A stretch of DNA of 64,000 nucleotides, taken from positions 55,237,798-55,301,797 of the forward strand of contig OX326957.1 in the NCBI GenBank assembly GCA_946800325.1. The letters are read 5' to 3'. This DNA comes from Luzula sylvatica. Its lineage: Eukaryota > Streptophyta > Magnoliopsida > Poales > Juncaceae. The number at the start of each line of letters is the position of its first letter. Position 1 is the first letter of the stretch. Positions 11,861-29,900 of this stretch are shown here, in pieces. The translations under genes and the position numbers were made by a program. The notes beneath the pieces are model-generated. The model did not search any database, was not told the origin of the DNA, and worked only from the letters and a program-made list of their open reading frames with translations.

Positions 11861-12575
11861 GTATTACAATTTACATGTCTTAAAGACCTAAATTATATCA
11901 TTATATCATACATATTAATAAGGTAAGTTTTAGTGGCATACATAACAAAAACTGTATAAAAATCAATTTTTAAAAGAAACTGCAGATATTTTTGTATGTC
12001 ATGATATCAATAATTATTTGATCGTGAGATGTTTTTTTATGAAGGTTCATTCATTTTGTTGGACTAAAGTTGCTAATTGAACTAAAAAAAGCTTCCATAT
12101 ATTAGTGCCTCAAAAAGAAATTGCATTTGAGAATTAAGGGCGTGACATTGACATGGGCACATGGCTACCTAATTCAGATTTTAGTTTGCACGACATACAT
12201 TTTTTAGAATATTCATAGTTTATACCATTTTTTAGGAACGGTCTTAATTTTTTATTTTATTTTTCATTTTGTAAGGACTATACACGATATTTTGATATTT
12301 TGATTTTATTTAATCGAGCAATATAATATTGTCAAAATTTTACATGCGTGATTGAACCATAATATAATAATAATTTTTTCTATACCAAACATGATTTTTT
12401 AAACGCTCTATGACATGTCAGTTAGTAATTAGCATTATGAAAATTATGATGCTATATTAATAAAAAGAAAAGAAAATAATAATGCTATTGCTAGCTCGCT
12501 AAATAATTTTTTTTTTTTCACTCACGTATAAAGCCTAGAGGCCCAGAACCTTCTTGGACAATATTAATAAAAAAA

Positions 12576-13536
12576 GGGAAATTTACAAATAACCCCCCAT
12601 CTTTTCTTGAATTTACAAAAAAACCTAACTTTTGAGAAACTCCAAAAAAAATCCTACATACAAAGTTTTCTTTTCAATTACCCCCCTAAAGGGGTATTTC
12701 ATGGTATTGCAATTTTTTTGGACACAAATACCCCTCTATTTTTCATCTATTTTTGTATTATTATATTAATTTTAATAACGAATGAATGAATTTTTCCGCA
12801 GCTAATTTTAATTAAAACTAGGATTAAAATAATATGGCCGCTAATTTTAATTTCAACAACTATTTTTTATTTCCGCAGCTCGTTTTGTAGTAACTATTTT
12901 TATTTTAGTAGCTAGTTTTTAGTAATTATTTTTATTAACAACTATTGATTTCATCAGCTAATTTGCTAATAGTTAATAAAAATAATTACTACAAAATTAA
13001 CTGCTGAAATAAAATTAGCTGTTGAAATTAGAACTAACGACAATATTATTTTAATGCTAGTTTTGAGGTTTACTTATGCATTGCTAATTTGGTCAGAAAT
13101 ACTATTTAATAACTATTTTTATTAATAACTATTTAACATTAAAATTAAATACTAGAATAATATTAATTTGTCAAGATATTAACATGAATATTTTTTATAT
13201 TATATTTGTATTTAATTTTGGTTTTCTATAATAAAATATATAATAAATAAAAAATTAAAATTATGTATATGACATATAGTTTTTTTTAAATTAGTATATG
13301 TTAAAAAATATTTATAGTGATTTTAAATTAATATAATAATACAAAAATATGTTTATTAAATTTAAAGATGAAAAATAGAGGGGTATTTTGGTCCAATTTT
13401 TTTGCAATACCATGAAATACCCTTTAGGGGGTAATTGAAAAAAAAACTTTGTATGTAGGGTTTTTTTTGGAGTTTCTCAAAAGTTAGGGTATTTTGTAAA
13501 TTCAAGAAAAGATAGGGGGTTATTTGTAAATTTCCC
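12576..13536. mobile_element. Mutator-like MITE in the phosphoglucomutase promoter, exact 9-bp TSD
   Basis: The 961-bp element has arms of about 170 bp that are nearly perfect inverted copies, starting gggaaatttacaaataaccc. The exact 9-base duplication ataaaaaaa occupies 12567-12575 and 13537-13545. The interior contains further inverted phrases (cagctaatttt / aaaattagctg). It ends about 240 bp before the phosphoglucomutase start codon. A related site without the element is at 9075-9185. Non-coding; the class is inferred from TSD length and arm structure. Confidence 0.88.
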
Positions 13537-13604
13537 ATAAAAAAATAAACAAACGTTGCATGGGTAGCGTAATAATCGGATCTCACGGTCCATGCCTGTA
13601 CGAC

Positions 13605-13610
13605 TATATA
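13605..13610 (+). promoter_or_regulatory. Possible TATA box of phosphoglucomutase
   Basis: A ctatatacc sequence lies about 165 bp before the start codon. Pyrimidine-rich leader DNA and a (CT)n run at about 13735-13751 follow. Spacing suits a core promoter, but no transcript start can be read from sequence alone. Confidence 0.4.
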
Positions 13611-13771
13611 CCGGTTGCATGTATAAAATAATCGACATATTCTCTCGGTTTATTCTTCCAATAAACCACCTCCTCATCGTCTTTCTTTCATCTCGCTCAC
13701 TCTCTTCCTATCCCTTCTCTTACATTCTTCACCCCTCTCTCTCTCTCTCTGATAAAATTAACGGAGCAAAA

Positions 13772-18565
<4,794 letters not shown>

Positions 18566-19926
18566 GTTATTTCGAGATGGACTAAAATAATGAACTTTAT
18601 TAGAATAAATCAAGTTTTTTTGGTGATATATCTTTGTTTCTTTCGCATCAGATACTTGTTTTTTTCGATGCTGTTCCTGTGAAATTTATTTAAATAAGTA
18701 TAGTTTTGAACAATATGAAGTTAATCGATACATCTTTTGAGGTTTATTCTGACTTTTATATTAAGTTTTAATTGTCTTCCTTTATCATTTTAAGGAGTCA
18801 TTTCAATTATTTCCCTTCAGAAGCTAAAAAAGATATCAAATTTATCCTTTTCAAAACTACACATCAAATTTTCATATGGTGGAGCATTGGCTTTGAAGTT
18901 TATAAAAGTGTTATAACGTAAGGTTAAATTTATTATCAACAGAACTCAACTACTGGTAGGTAGTTCATGTTGTAGATAACAACGTAATACAACGCTTCAA
19001 AGAGAAGCCTTCAATAAACTTGATTGTTATTTTATTTTTAAAAAATGGCGGTCTCCGTTTAGTCATAAAGTGGAGAGGAGGTGAAAGGATTCCTGGGCTT
19101 CAGATAGAGGTAAAGAGACTGCACAAAGCCATGTGCTGTCTTCCTCTCTCAATCAGGATAATCAGTACTCGTGTCAGAGATTAGTATTGTACTAATCATA
19201 TGATTAGTAATGTATTAGCTGTATAAATGATAAAAACATATTTTTATCCTTGAATATTAATTACAGAATAAAACACAAAATTCAATTTTTACAGTAAATT
19301 AATAAATGCAAGCATAAACATTTACTGCCAATTATCTCCATTTGTACGGCGAAGTCAAAGTTTTCAGACGAGAAGACGGCCATGTCCTCAAATAACGACA
19401 CGTAGAAGGACGCCTGCGACGTCCCATCATACAATACACGTGTTCCATTTATATTAGCCCGTGACGTCCTCGCTGTACTATAGCCATCACCAGATCCAGA
19501 TCCAGAGCCAATCCGCAAATCCCACACTCTCCATTTTCAAAAACCGAGATTTCAGTTCCGGATTTAGGAACTTTAGTATGAAAAACCGAGAAATAAAATT
19601 CGTTAATAAGCGTATAGTTTGTATTGACTGGAGAGCTTTATATTTCATGGTGTAATAAATCATACTGTCTTTTCCCACAGCACACACTCCTCTCCTTAAA
19701 ACCAGCGACTTGCCTTAACAGTACCGAGATAGAGTAGAGAGAGAAGAGAGAGAGAGAGGCGAAGCACATCGCGGAAATAAAGGGCTTCTAAGTTTTTGGG
19801 CAAGCAGAAAATCCAATCAGGGAATCAATCGCTGCAGTTGTACATTTTGAGTGTCTTTTTTTGGGAATTTTGTGATCTGATTGATTGATGTGAGATTGGA
19901 TCCGGTAGCATTTGATAGATCCAGCA
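18566..19926. other. Intergenic between phosphoglucomutase and MAP70
   Basis: No additional gene is supported. The first part is the phosphoglucomutase 3' region. 18830-19210 is unremarkable. From about 19440 onwards the sequence becomes less A+T-rich and includes a ga-rich tract at 19728-19760, consistent with the MAP70 promoter and 5' leader. Confidence 0.5.
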
Positions 19927-22900
19927 ATGGAGAAGCGGAGACCATCTATGAAGCCGAGTATAGAGGTGGAGGAGTTCATGAATCTGCTTCACGGGTCGGA
20001 TCCGGTGCGGGTTGAGCTGACTCGGCTCGAAAATGAGGTTCGAGGTGCGCAATGTGACTCGATCCAAATCGATTTTGGGTTCAGATATATACTGATTTTC
20101 GGCAAATTGGATTGTTTGGTTGACATTTGAATTGATTTTTTTATATTTTTGGTGTTGTGTAGATAAGGATAGGGAATTGGCGGAATCACAGGCTGAGATA
20201 CGAGCGCTCAGACTGTCAGATCGAGCTAGAGAGAAGGCTTGTGAGGAAGTGAGAAGAATCTGTGTTCTATTTTGTTTTATTACAATTTTTGCTGCTCTTT
20301 AGATTTTTAGAATACTTGAACAAATATACCCATGTTTAATGAAGTAATTGCACATTGCACTTCTTACTAAATGCTGATTTTATCATTATACATGTTTTTA
20401 TGAACAATGCACCTCTCTTAACACTTAATTCATCTTAAAAATCAAAATTTTATAATTGATCTATTTCATTTACTTAATTTTACACGATTGTCTATTTATA
20501 TAACTTTCGTATTGTTCTATGTATAAGCTCACCGAAGAACTGGCCAAGGTGGATGGAAAACTCAAGCTCACCGAATCCCTTCTAGAAGCCAGAGTAATTA
20601 AACCAGCATGATCACACTATTTAGCTCTTATTTAATTGCCCATTAATTAATCCTTTTTTAATTATAGAATTTGGAGATAAAGAAGATAAATGACGAGAAG
20701 AAAGAAGCATTGGCGGCTCAATTTGCCGCAGAGGCGACGCTTAGAAGAGTTCATGCGGCCCAAAAAGATGATGACATGCCTCCTATCGAAGCCATTCTCG
20801 CCCCTCTCGAAGCCGAACTCAAAATCTCTCGCCAAGAAGTATACTTCTTTCACATATACCCAAATAAAATATGAAAATTAGCATTTATAAACCTTCTTTA
20901 CTTTATATGTGTGCATAGATTGCAAAATTGCAAGACGATAACAGAGCGCTCGACAGGCTAACGAAATCGAAAGAAGCAGCATTACTCGAAGCGGAGCGAA
21001 CCATCGAGGTCGCGTTAATCAAAGCTTCTCTAGTCGACGATCTTCAAAACAAGAACCAAGAACTCATGAAGCAAATCGAGATTTGTCAGGTCAGGTCCCA
21101 CTTTCGTCCCTACCCCTGAAAAACATCGAAATATCATCCGTACCCCTTGATTCTTTTTTTCAGGAGGAGAACAGAATATTGGACAAGATGCACAGACAAA
21201 AAGTCGCTGAGGTGGAAAAGCTTACTCAGACTGTCAGAGAGCTCGAAGAAGCCGTTCTTGCTGGCGGTGCCGCTGCAAATGCTGTTCGTGATTACCAACG
21301 CAAAGTTCAAGAAATGAATGTAATATTAATTTATTGTTTTTTTTTTTACTCTGCAATTGATTTTGATCGTGAGATTTATTTTTTATAGGATGAGATGAAA
21401 ACACTAGATAGAGAGCTATCTAGGGCGAAGGTTAGCGCGAATAGAGTTGCGGTGGTCGTGGCGAATGAATGGAAGGATGCGAATGATAAAGTCATGCCTG
21501 TCAGACAATGGCTCGAGGAACGAAGGTTCATGCAAGTATGTAAATAAAATAATATAAAAAATATCCAAATTGTTAACTTGATCTTGTATTTGTCAAGTTA
21601 ATCATGGTTTAATTTTACAAACCTAGTTATATTATCATGACATTTAAGATTTTTTAGAGGGTGAATATGATATTTTAGATATTTAGAAGGGTAAATATGA
21701 TAATTTTTTATTTTGGGAAGGGTAATTATGATTTTTTTAGATATTTAGATATTTTAAAAAAAATTAGAGGGTAAATATAATATTTTAAAATTTTATTTTG
21801 GGAGGGTAAATATGATATTTTAGATATTTAGAAGGGTAAATATGATATTTTTGATATTTAGATGGGTAAATATGATAATTTTTATTTTGGGAAGGGTAAT
21901 TATGATTTTTTTAGATATTTTAAAAAATTTTAGAGGGTAAATATGATATTTTAAAATTTTATTTTGGGAGGGTAAATATGATATTTTAGATATTTAGAAG
22001 GGTAAATATGATAATTTTATTTTGGGAAGGGTAATTATGATGTTTTGGATTTTAGAAGGGCAAAATGTAAATCCTCTTTTGTCTCTTTTTTTCATAGGGT
22101 GAAATGCAACAGCTTAGAGATAAACTCGCCATTGCAGAAAGGGCTTCTCGCTCTGAAGCCCAACTTAAGGTAGTACCTTCAAAGTTCAAATAAAGAACCA
22201 AATAAAATAATAATTATTTATTTCACTATGTATAATTATCCCTAAAAATGAATAGGAGAAATTCCATTTGCGGCTGAAAGTACTGGAAGAAGGGTTGAGA
22301 ATGTCTGCAAGTGGGAGTGTCCGCAATAGCATTTCTTCAAAACCCGCATCCAATAAGACTAACGGGTTTCTGGCCCGTAGACCCTCTTTCCAAATGAGAC
22401 CCACCACCAACATCGCAACCACGATCGTGACTCATCATGCCAAGGGCGCATCGAAGTCCTTTGACGGACGTCTTGTTAATGGGTCGGGTGAGGATGGGAG
22501 TAATGAGGGGGAGAAGCGGACGAATGGGGACACGACAAGTGGTGGCACGGAGGAGGATTCGGTTTCGGGTTTGTTGTATGATATGCTGCAGAAGGAGGTT
22601 ATTTCTCTGAGGAAATCTGTCCACGAAAAGGATCAGAGCCTCAAGGACAAAGATGATGCTATTGAGGTAATTATTTTTTAGGGGAAATTTGCAAAAAGAA
22701 CCCTGCATTATTCCAAAATTGCAAATTAGGGTCAAAATTACAAAAAACAACCCTGCATTATTGCTTGAATTGTAAAACACCATTGCAATAACCTCATAGA
22801 TTTTTTTTTGTAATTTTGGCAAAAGGTAGGGACTTTTTTTGCAAATGATTGAGAGATTGGTATTTATGTTTTTTGTGTAGATGTTGGCGAAAAAGGTGGA

Positions 22901-23772
22901 CACGCTGACGAAAGCGATGGAGGTGGAGGGGAAGAAAATGAGGAGAGAAATGGCGGCCATGGAGAAGGAAGTGACGGCGATAAAACTGGACAAAGATCAT
23001 GACAATAATAAATCGAGACGACTAAGTATTTCTACTGCTAGACCTGTTCCAAGCAACAACTCCCAACTCGCTCCTTCTAGGTTCGTACTCTAAATTATGG
23101 CCATTTTAAAAATAAAATAAAAACTAAATTTCTTGAATTATTTTAGAAAAATTATGACTGTTTAGATTCCCTCTAAATTTGATTGAGAAAACATTTTACG
23201 TACTGTCATTAAATAATTAATCCATAGCAAAATGATATCATATTGTTAAAGAGTGGTAAAATATTATTTATTTAGTGCTCATTCGTTACTATATTCCACG
23301 TGGCGTATATTTATATATTTTACTTCAAACTAGTAAGGGATACTCATTACTTGTTGGATACTATCGATGTATGAATAAATGTATCTTAAAAAATAAAATA
23401 TCTAATTTGTAATTGAAATAAAACAAGTGATATGTATAATTAAATAATTGGATGTGTGTATAGTAACAAATTTTAAGTGTATTTTACACTGCATATAATA
23501 TGAAATAAATAAATAATTATTTTAAAATAAAAGTATCGTCAATTAAATTATATGCAATAGACGTATCTTATCCGAGCAACATAGCTATTCTCTAATAGGG
23601 GGTAAAAATAAAATCCAGTTTATTTTATAGGGACTAAAATTAGTTTTGACTTAAAAATAAAGGTTTTTGTAGAAAATTATTTCTTCATTATAAAATGCAG
23701 TGATTAACTTTTTTCGCTTGTGTAATTAGAAACACGCCAAGAGCGAGTATGATGCGAAATGGCCAAGACTAG
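19927..23772 (+). CDS. MAP70: Microtubule-associated protein 70 (MAP70) family
   Basis: Eleven exons give 546 aa: 19927-20044, 20163-20248, 20528-20593, 20668-20838, 20919-21089, 21164-21319, 21389-21535, 22098-22169, 22256-22666, 22881-23080, 23730-23772. MAP70 proteins are plant-specific coiled-coil proteins that bind cortical microtubules and help pattern secondary walls. The protein is almost entirely heptad-rich. Family stretches include VRVELTRLENEVRDKDRELA, MPPIEAILAPLEAELK, RAKVSANRVAVVVANEWKD and VRQWLEERRFMQGEMQQLRD. A Ser/Gly-rich low-complexity part follows, then a second coiled coil near MLAKKVDTLTKAM and a basic end (RNTPRASMMRNGQD). It is somewhat shorter than the longest family members (about 600 aa). 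Intron 7 is filled with MITE-arm-like tandem repeats; intron 9 also carries repeat sequence. Confidence 0.95.
21640..22080. repeat. Tandem MITE-arm-like repeats in MAP70 intron 7
   Basis: The phrase gggtaaatatgatattttaga occurs repeatedly, with larger imperfect units of about 100-130 bp that include ttttattttgggaggg. The same phrase makes up the arms of the long-TIR elements elsewhere in the window. No inverted partner was recognised here, so this may be one expanded arm. Confidence 0.7.
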
Positions 23773-24836
23773 ATATTCATGATGGATCTTTTTGAATGGG
23801 TGAGTCTACTCCCAGTTTATGAAATTAGATGTAGTGGTACTAGTGCCGGTACCGATTAGGGTTTGTGGCGAGGCTAGAGGCGGTATGGTAATTGGTATGT
23901 GTTGGTTTGTTTTTCATGATCCGATTAGCTTAATCATTTTAAAGAGCTAATTGTGGTTGCCTATCAATTTGGGGCTAAGTGTGAGAAGACTTTTCATTTT
24001 ATTTTCTTTTATTTTATTTTATTCTAGAGGTTGTGTATCTTTAATGCGTTTTATGGTTTGTTGTATGTATAGGTTTGAGTATTATATAATTTGTTTCTTT
24101 GGTGGGAATGTAGTGTGTGCTTTTTCACTTCCTTTTTGTGTGAATAACTATATTGGTAATTAATTTGGTATTATTAATTATTAATTCGGTTGTATGGAAT
24201 TACACATATACTCTGGGCCATTAAAATTGTTTTGGTCTTCTTTTTTTCTTGTATATCCTCTGAGGACCCCTCAAAGTTCATGAGAAAAGGAAAAGGAATA
24301 ACTAGCCAAAATGAGACGGCTATTAAAAAATGTGATTTTTATTTATTTTTATTTAAACATGATTAAAATGTGATTCAAACCGAGAAAAGAAGTTTGGTAA
24401 CAATAATCCAAAGATGGTGCAATTTGGACAAAAAAGTCGAAGGTTTGTCGGCTCCATTATCCATGAAAGAACCAAACAATGAGTGAGACAACTCGCACCA
24501 TAAATAACGGACAATTCATGTGTAATCCTGCAAAAAAAACGTTTTTTATTTTATTAAAATGTCCTTGGGATTCCTGCAAAAAAAAAATTAAAAAAAAATT
24601 AAAATATCGCATATATGATATATCCCTACAAAATAAAAATAACTTATGTACCCTGCAAAAATATGAAATTATTATATGAACCAAATTAAAATCAGAAAAG
24701 ACCAAACTGATTTGAACCGATTTAAAATTGAACCAAATAGACCGAACTTTATTTGGTTTATTCGATTGTACCAATAAAAAAAATATATAATATTAAAATA
24801 AAAATATATAATTCATAAAATTCATAATTTATTTAT

Positions 24837-24874
<38 letters not shown>
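23773..24874. other. MAP70 3' region and A+T-rich spacer
   Basis: No gene is seen. The first 400 bases probably include the MAP70 3' UTR. 24480-24700 has MITE-arm-like phrases (aaaatatcgcatatatgatatatcc). A (TA)n microsatellite at about 24838-24874 abuts the next mobile element. Confidence 0.45.
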
Positions 24875-24878
<4 letters not shown>

Positions 24879-25191
24879 TGGGCTATGGTACTTTTAAAAG
24901 CACCAAGAAGGTTGGTGCTCGTACTTTCTTTTTTTTTGTCGATTCAGGCCCGTAGGCACAGGTGCTCGTACTTTCTTAACCCGTAGGATTTTGCTTTAAG
25001 ATATGTGCCAGTTGATTAACTACACGCCAAGAAACTCCGTCTAGTTTCAGTCTGTCCTCTTTCCGTCTACTTTCGGAACCCTAGTTTTGTACTCTCCAAC
25101 CTACCTCCGCTGAATCTGTTCGGCTAATGGCGATGTCGCTCTCTTCCTAATCGCGAGGCTCAGCTCTCACCATTCTCACCATTATATGCCG

Positions 25192-25242
<51 letters not shown>

Positions 25243-27653
25243 GGGATTCCTCACTGCTTCCTCTTTTAGTGATTGAACTGAAGTAACCACAATCGAAGAG
25301 GTAGCAAGTTGTCAAAATATTCTGAGAATCTCACTTGCGTGCTGGTTCCAGTTCTCTCTCTCGAACTTGTCTGTTTACCCGCAACTCACTCCAATGCTCA
25401 TACACCTGCTGGTATGCTATTTACTTTTATTTCCCATTTGAGCATCATTGAATCTCACAAATTTTTCATCATTGAAATTACAAATACACCCGATTAAGCC
25501 TCAATTAAGGAATTTAAGTTTAACAACAAAATATCTCAAAGAATTCAGCTTATCAATTAGTTCCATTTATCATACTTTATTTCCCATTTGAGCATCATAT
25601 TCGATAATAATAGTTTTTACAATATGTGTTTATTTTTTGCAGTTGTATTCATACTAACAAATCAATGGAGAATGAAGGGTCAACATGAATGGTTGGGCAT
25701 GAACTCCCTGGTACATGGTAGGCTTCACATTTAGCATTCTTCTTTTCTTGTTGATATTTTGATATCACCATCAATTATCTCATTCTCTCTCTGGTTTGTG
25801 AGGCATGGAACAGTTTTATTTGAATTTGTACTGATTATTCTTTTTTGTTTGGCTATTTTCTGAAATCTTCTCATTTTTCTTTTAGTTACATATTTGTTGC
25901 ATATTTTTACATGCTAGGGAAGTGCGAAGAATGGCTGGTGAAGTAGGGCCTGTGTGATCGATTTAGGAAGTCTTTTGATAAAATTAAAATGAAATGGAAT
26001 TCAAGATTTGTGTCAATTTAAATACGATTTAATAGCATATAAATCAAGTTAGGAAAATAATGCCTATAACTTGTTTGAAGAAATGCATATGATAAATTAT
26101 ATTCAAATTATATAATTTTGAACTGAAATTCATCACCCGTGTCTTTAGTGTGTTGTGCATTTTTTTCTTGTGTGCCAGTGTATGTATGTGGCAATTTCGT
26201 AATTTGCAAATTTCCCATTTTAAAGTTAGTAGTACACTTTTTACAAGTACATAAATTGCAGATATATTGCAGGGAAGTCAAAGAGATACCTAAATTTGCG
26301 CGGCGTGGAAAATCGGAAAGAGTAGTAGAAGATTGAAAAGAGAATATGTGTGGGATCGAATAAATCTGATGTAATTTACAAATGTATTGTGTAAACATGG
26401 TCTTGCATGATTTCATTTTTATTTATAATATGATAAAAAACAAAATAAACAAAGTAAAATGCATAGACAAATTTAAAACAAATAGACTCTTTAGCAATTA
26501 TAACTAACCATTCCATATAATTTAACATAAATAAAATCGAATACTATTGAAATAATTCATGAGAAACACACCAAATATAATTTATACACAGATTTTAAGC
26601 AAACACATTCATAATACAACATTGTACATAATTAATCATTGCAGTTTGATCATGTTACACGTTTCCGAGTAAAATTTCTCTAAATACTGACACGAGATTG
26701 ATTAAATTTCTCTACATCATGTTATGCGTTTCCGAGTCAAATTTAAAATAAGTACCTTGTTCCTAAATCATGCCATTTTTCCTTGCTATCACTTCTACGA
26801 GTCTGCGCACAGTTTGCATTACATTGTTCCTAAATAAAAAAGGAACTTCATCATGCTTATTCTCGTGGATAGCAACTGGAAGTGAAATGAGCTGATTTTT
26901 TTGATTCGTATTCATTTATGAGCTTCAATTTCACCACATGTCATCAAGTAGCAAACCAACAAGATCCTTCGACCTGTCCTGCAATTTTCTCTACTTAAAC
27001 AATTACAAATTCACAGGTTAAATCATAAATAAACACAAGTTTCAATTTGCAACTTGGTTCACATTGGAAACGTACTTAAATTAGAAGGAGCTAAATTTAG
27101 ATGAAAAATAATTCAAATTTAATCTATCTATATTTATAAAATTTCAATGTTGAACAAAACTCAAATTTCTAATCGATTCACCCAAAGTTATGTTTCAAAC
27201 CTCCAAAAGATGGATCTTTTGAACAGCTCCCCCACCTTCTCCACCTCCGCCCCCTCCTGATCCACCACCAGGAATACTCTATGAAAGTTTTAGTTCAGTA
27301 AAAGGGCGGACAGGGACGGATCGTACTTGAAAGAGAGAAGATCCATGACCACACTAAGAGGAGTCTGACGATTAGAGAGAGGGAGAGAGTAGATCGCGCA
27401 TGGTGTCCTACGATTTTGGCCACCATGAGAAGAGGGGGATTCGATAGAGGAAATGGAAGAGAGAAACTAGGGCTTAATTTTACTCTCAATTGTTTAGAAC
27501 GGAAGGAAAGAGAGAAACGGAGAGAGAAGAACTAAACGGAGCTGTTTACCGTGTAATGATAATCACCGGACTCGAATCTCAATGTATATCGGACGGATAA
27601 AAATATGGGAGCATTCACCCTCTTGTGCTCTTAAAAGCACCATAGCCCACCTC
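24875..27653. mobile_element. 2.8-kb TIR element
   Basis: The left end gagatgggctatggtactttt and the reverse complement of the right end, gaggtgggctatggtgctttt, match with few changes over roughly 30 bases. Both ends lie inside (TA)-rich DNA, so a target duplication of TA or TAT cannot be separated from the microsatellite. The interior includes a (CT)n tract at 25195-25237 and leader-like sequence, but no transposase or other recognisable protein. The superfamily is uncertain; Tc1/mariner-like or another TA-targeting type is possible. Confidence 0.65.
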
Positions 27654-29040
27654 TATATTTCTATATATCTATATATATATATTATTTGTAACATTATTTT
27701 ATCAAATTTTAAAATAACATATTAGGAAATATAAAAAAAATAAGCATAAATTTGGTCGGTTCGTTTAACCAATTTTTAAAATACTAAAATTGAACCAAAA
27801 CAAATAATATGAACTTTTCAACCAGACAAAATAAATTGAAAAAATGGACCCTTTTCACACCCCTAGACACATATCTTTCATATTCATTTTATTAATCTTT
27901 AAAAAGAAGTATATATGTGAATATATTTCCAAATTACCGTTATAAAAGAAGAAGAAAAAACAATAATTAAGACGTTTGATTTAGAAATTAGGAGGGAATT
28001 CCGTGACAGATCATTTTTTTTATAGTAGATATTTTGGACATTTGTCAATCAATAAATATTTAAAGGTAAAGTTGAAATGTATTTTTATCAATTAATACTA
28101 GGCAAATAGAAATTTTTTACCATACATATACAAGAAAAAATCAATTAATTGAAAATATCCAAATTACCTTTTTCAAAATGATCTACCATAGAATTCCCAA
28201 AATTAAGAACGAACTAGTTTTGCTGACATTTCACCGATAATTGTAGGTTTTACAAGGGAAAAGAATAAACAAAAAAAATCTGCCTAAATAATTTTGCACT
28301 ATGCACAAATAGCACAGCACATGTTTTTTTCAATATCTTGTGAGTCCGTGACTCGTGATGTCATCCTGTTAAACAGTGAATAAGAATGAAGAAAGATAAC
28401 AATGCCCAATATTTGAAAAAGTAACTTGATAAAATAATAAAATATCAACATTTAAAACCGGAGGCAAATCCGGAACAAACAAAACCATTCCAAAAACAAA
28501 AAACAAGTTGATTTTTTCAAATTGACATCTGTTGATTGTTCAATCATGTACGGTCAAATTTGTATTGTTCTATTTCAATTAACAACAAAAAAAAAGATTG
28601 GGTGTATAGACCATGTCCACGGACAATCACACCACTCACACATCCCGACAAGACAGTTTTAAAACTTATGTAACTGATTTTATGAAAATAAATATGTAGC
28701 GAACTATATACATTCCCTCTGATGAGGAGAAATAATATACGTTGAACTTCGCGATAATATTAAATATAGTCGTTATTATAAAATTATAATAACAATAAAA
28801 ATATAACGAATATGAAAAATTGATCATCTGTATACATAGCGTAATATGATGATATTTTGTCTATGTAGATGACAATCCAGGTTCGAAACTAGAAAGAGTA
28901 AAGACGAAAAAATATTTTGATAAATATTTATACATATACAATCGCAAAATTTTTTTAACATAACTATAAACAAATATAAATAATATAAATTAATGAACGC
29001 CATTCAAATACATAAATAACAAGAACGGTACAACATTATG
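27654..29040. other. Intergenic A+T-rich DNA
   Basis: No gene, RNA or bounded element was recognised. Short microsatellite tracts and degenerate MITE-like phrases occur. Confidence 0.45.
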
Positions 29041-29043
29041 ATA

Positions 29044-29172
29044 ATATATTTTCGAATTTGATCACGAATATGACGTGGCAATTGGTGGTTGAATGTCACG
29101 AATACTTATTGTGACAATCATCCAATCATGATTTGTCACGTTATACATGATAAAATTCGAAAATATTTGATA
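29044..29172. mobile_element. Hairpin MITE relic
   Basis: The segment atatattttcgaatttgatca at the left is mirrored by an inverted aaaattcgaaaatatttgat at the right. Inner stretches (gtcacgaatac and its partners) also pair, so the whole ~130 bases can fold into one imperfect stem. No clear target duplication was identified. Confidence 0.5.
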
Positions 29173-29339
29173 TGAAGTATCATTAATTATATTTTTGTTC
29201 CTCACTATATCACTGTCATGACATTAATTGAATTAATTAACATCATAACAAATAAATATTTAATATTCCATATGTAATTAACATACAGTAATAAATAAAA
29301 TTTGTATATTAATTACATATCATAGAATAATTAACCCAC

Positions 29340-29869
29340 CCCCTTATTTTGCACCTATCTTTGAGCCTCCTCATGAAGCCACATCATCATTCTTATCTTG
29401 ATTATTAACAATTAGATTGTGTGATGTGGCTTCATCATATACATTAATATTATATTTGATAATGTAAGACATGCATTTTGTATTATTATTTTTAAGTATT
29501 AATTTGAACCATTAGATGTAGTGATGTGGTTTAATCTCAATCATTATTTTTTTGTTAGATTTTTTGAAGATCATATTTTGTGTAGTCATTTATGTGTTAT
29601 TATTTTACACCATGTTTTAAGCATTTTTAGAAAGCCACATCATCCTACATTAATGATGTGGCCTATTATTACTGGTTAGATTCATATTATACCAAGTCCA
29701 ATCAATTGTCAATCAATTGTTTAACATTTCACATAAGATTATATGATCAAATGTGAATGCAATGGAATATGAAAATTTTATATTTGAAATACTAATAATT
29801 TAATATGTAATATTATAAAAATACAACATATATTAGTATTATTTTAAAAATTTAATTTTATATTTACTC

Positions 29870-29900
<31 letters not shown>

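Noticed and set aside
22337..22993. 218-aa open frame on the minus strand
   Set aside because: It lies antisense to MAP70 exons 9-10, whose frame and splice sites are well supported; no family features of its own.
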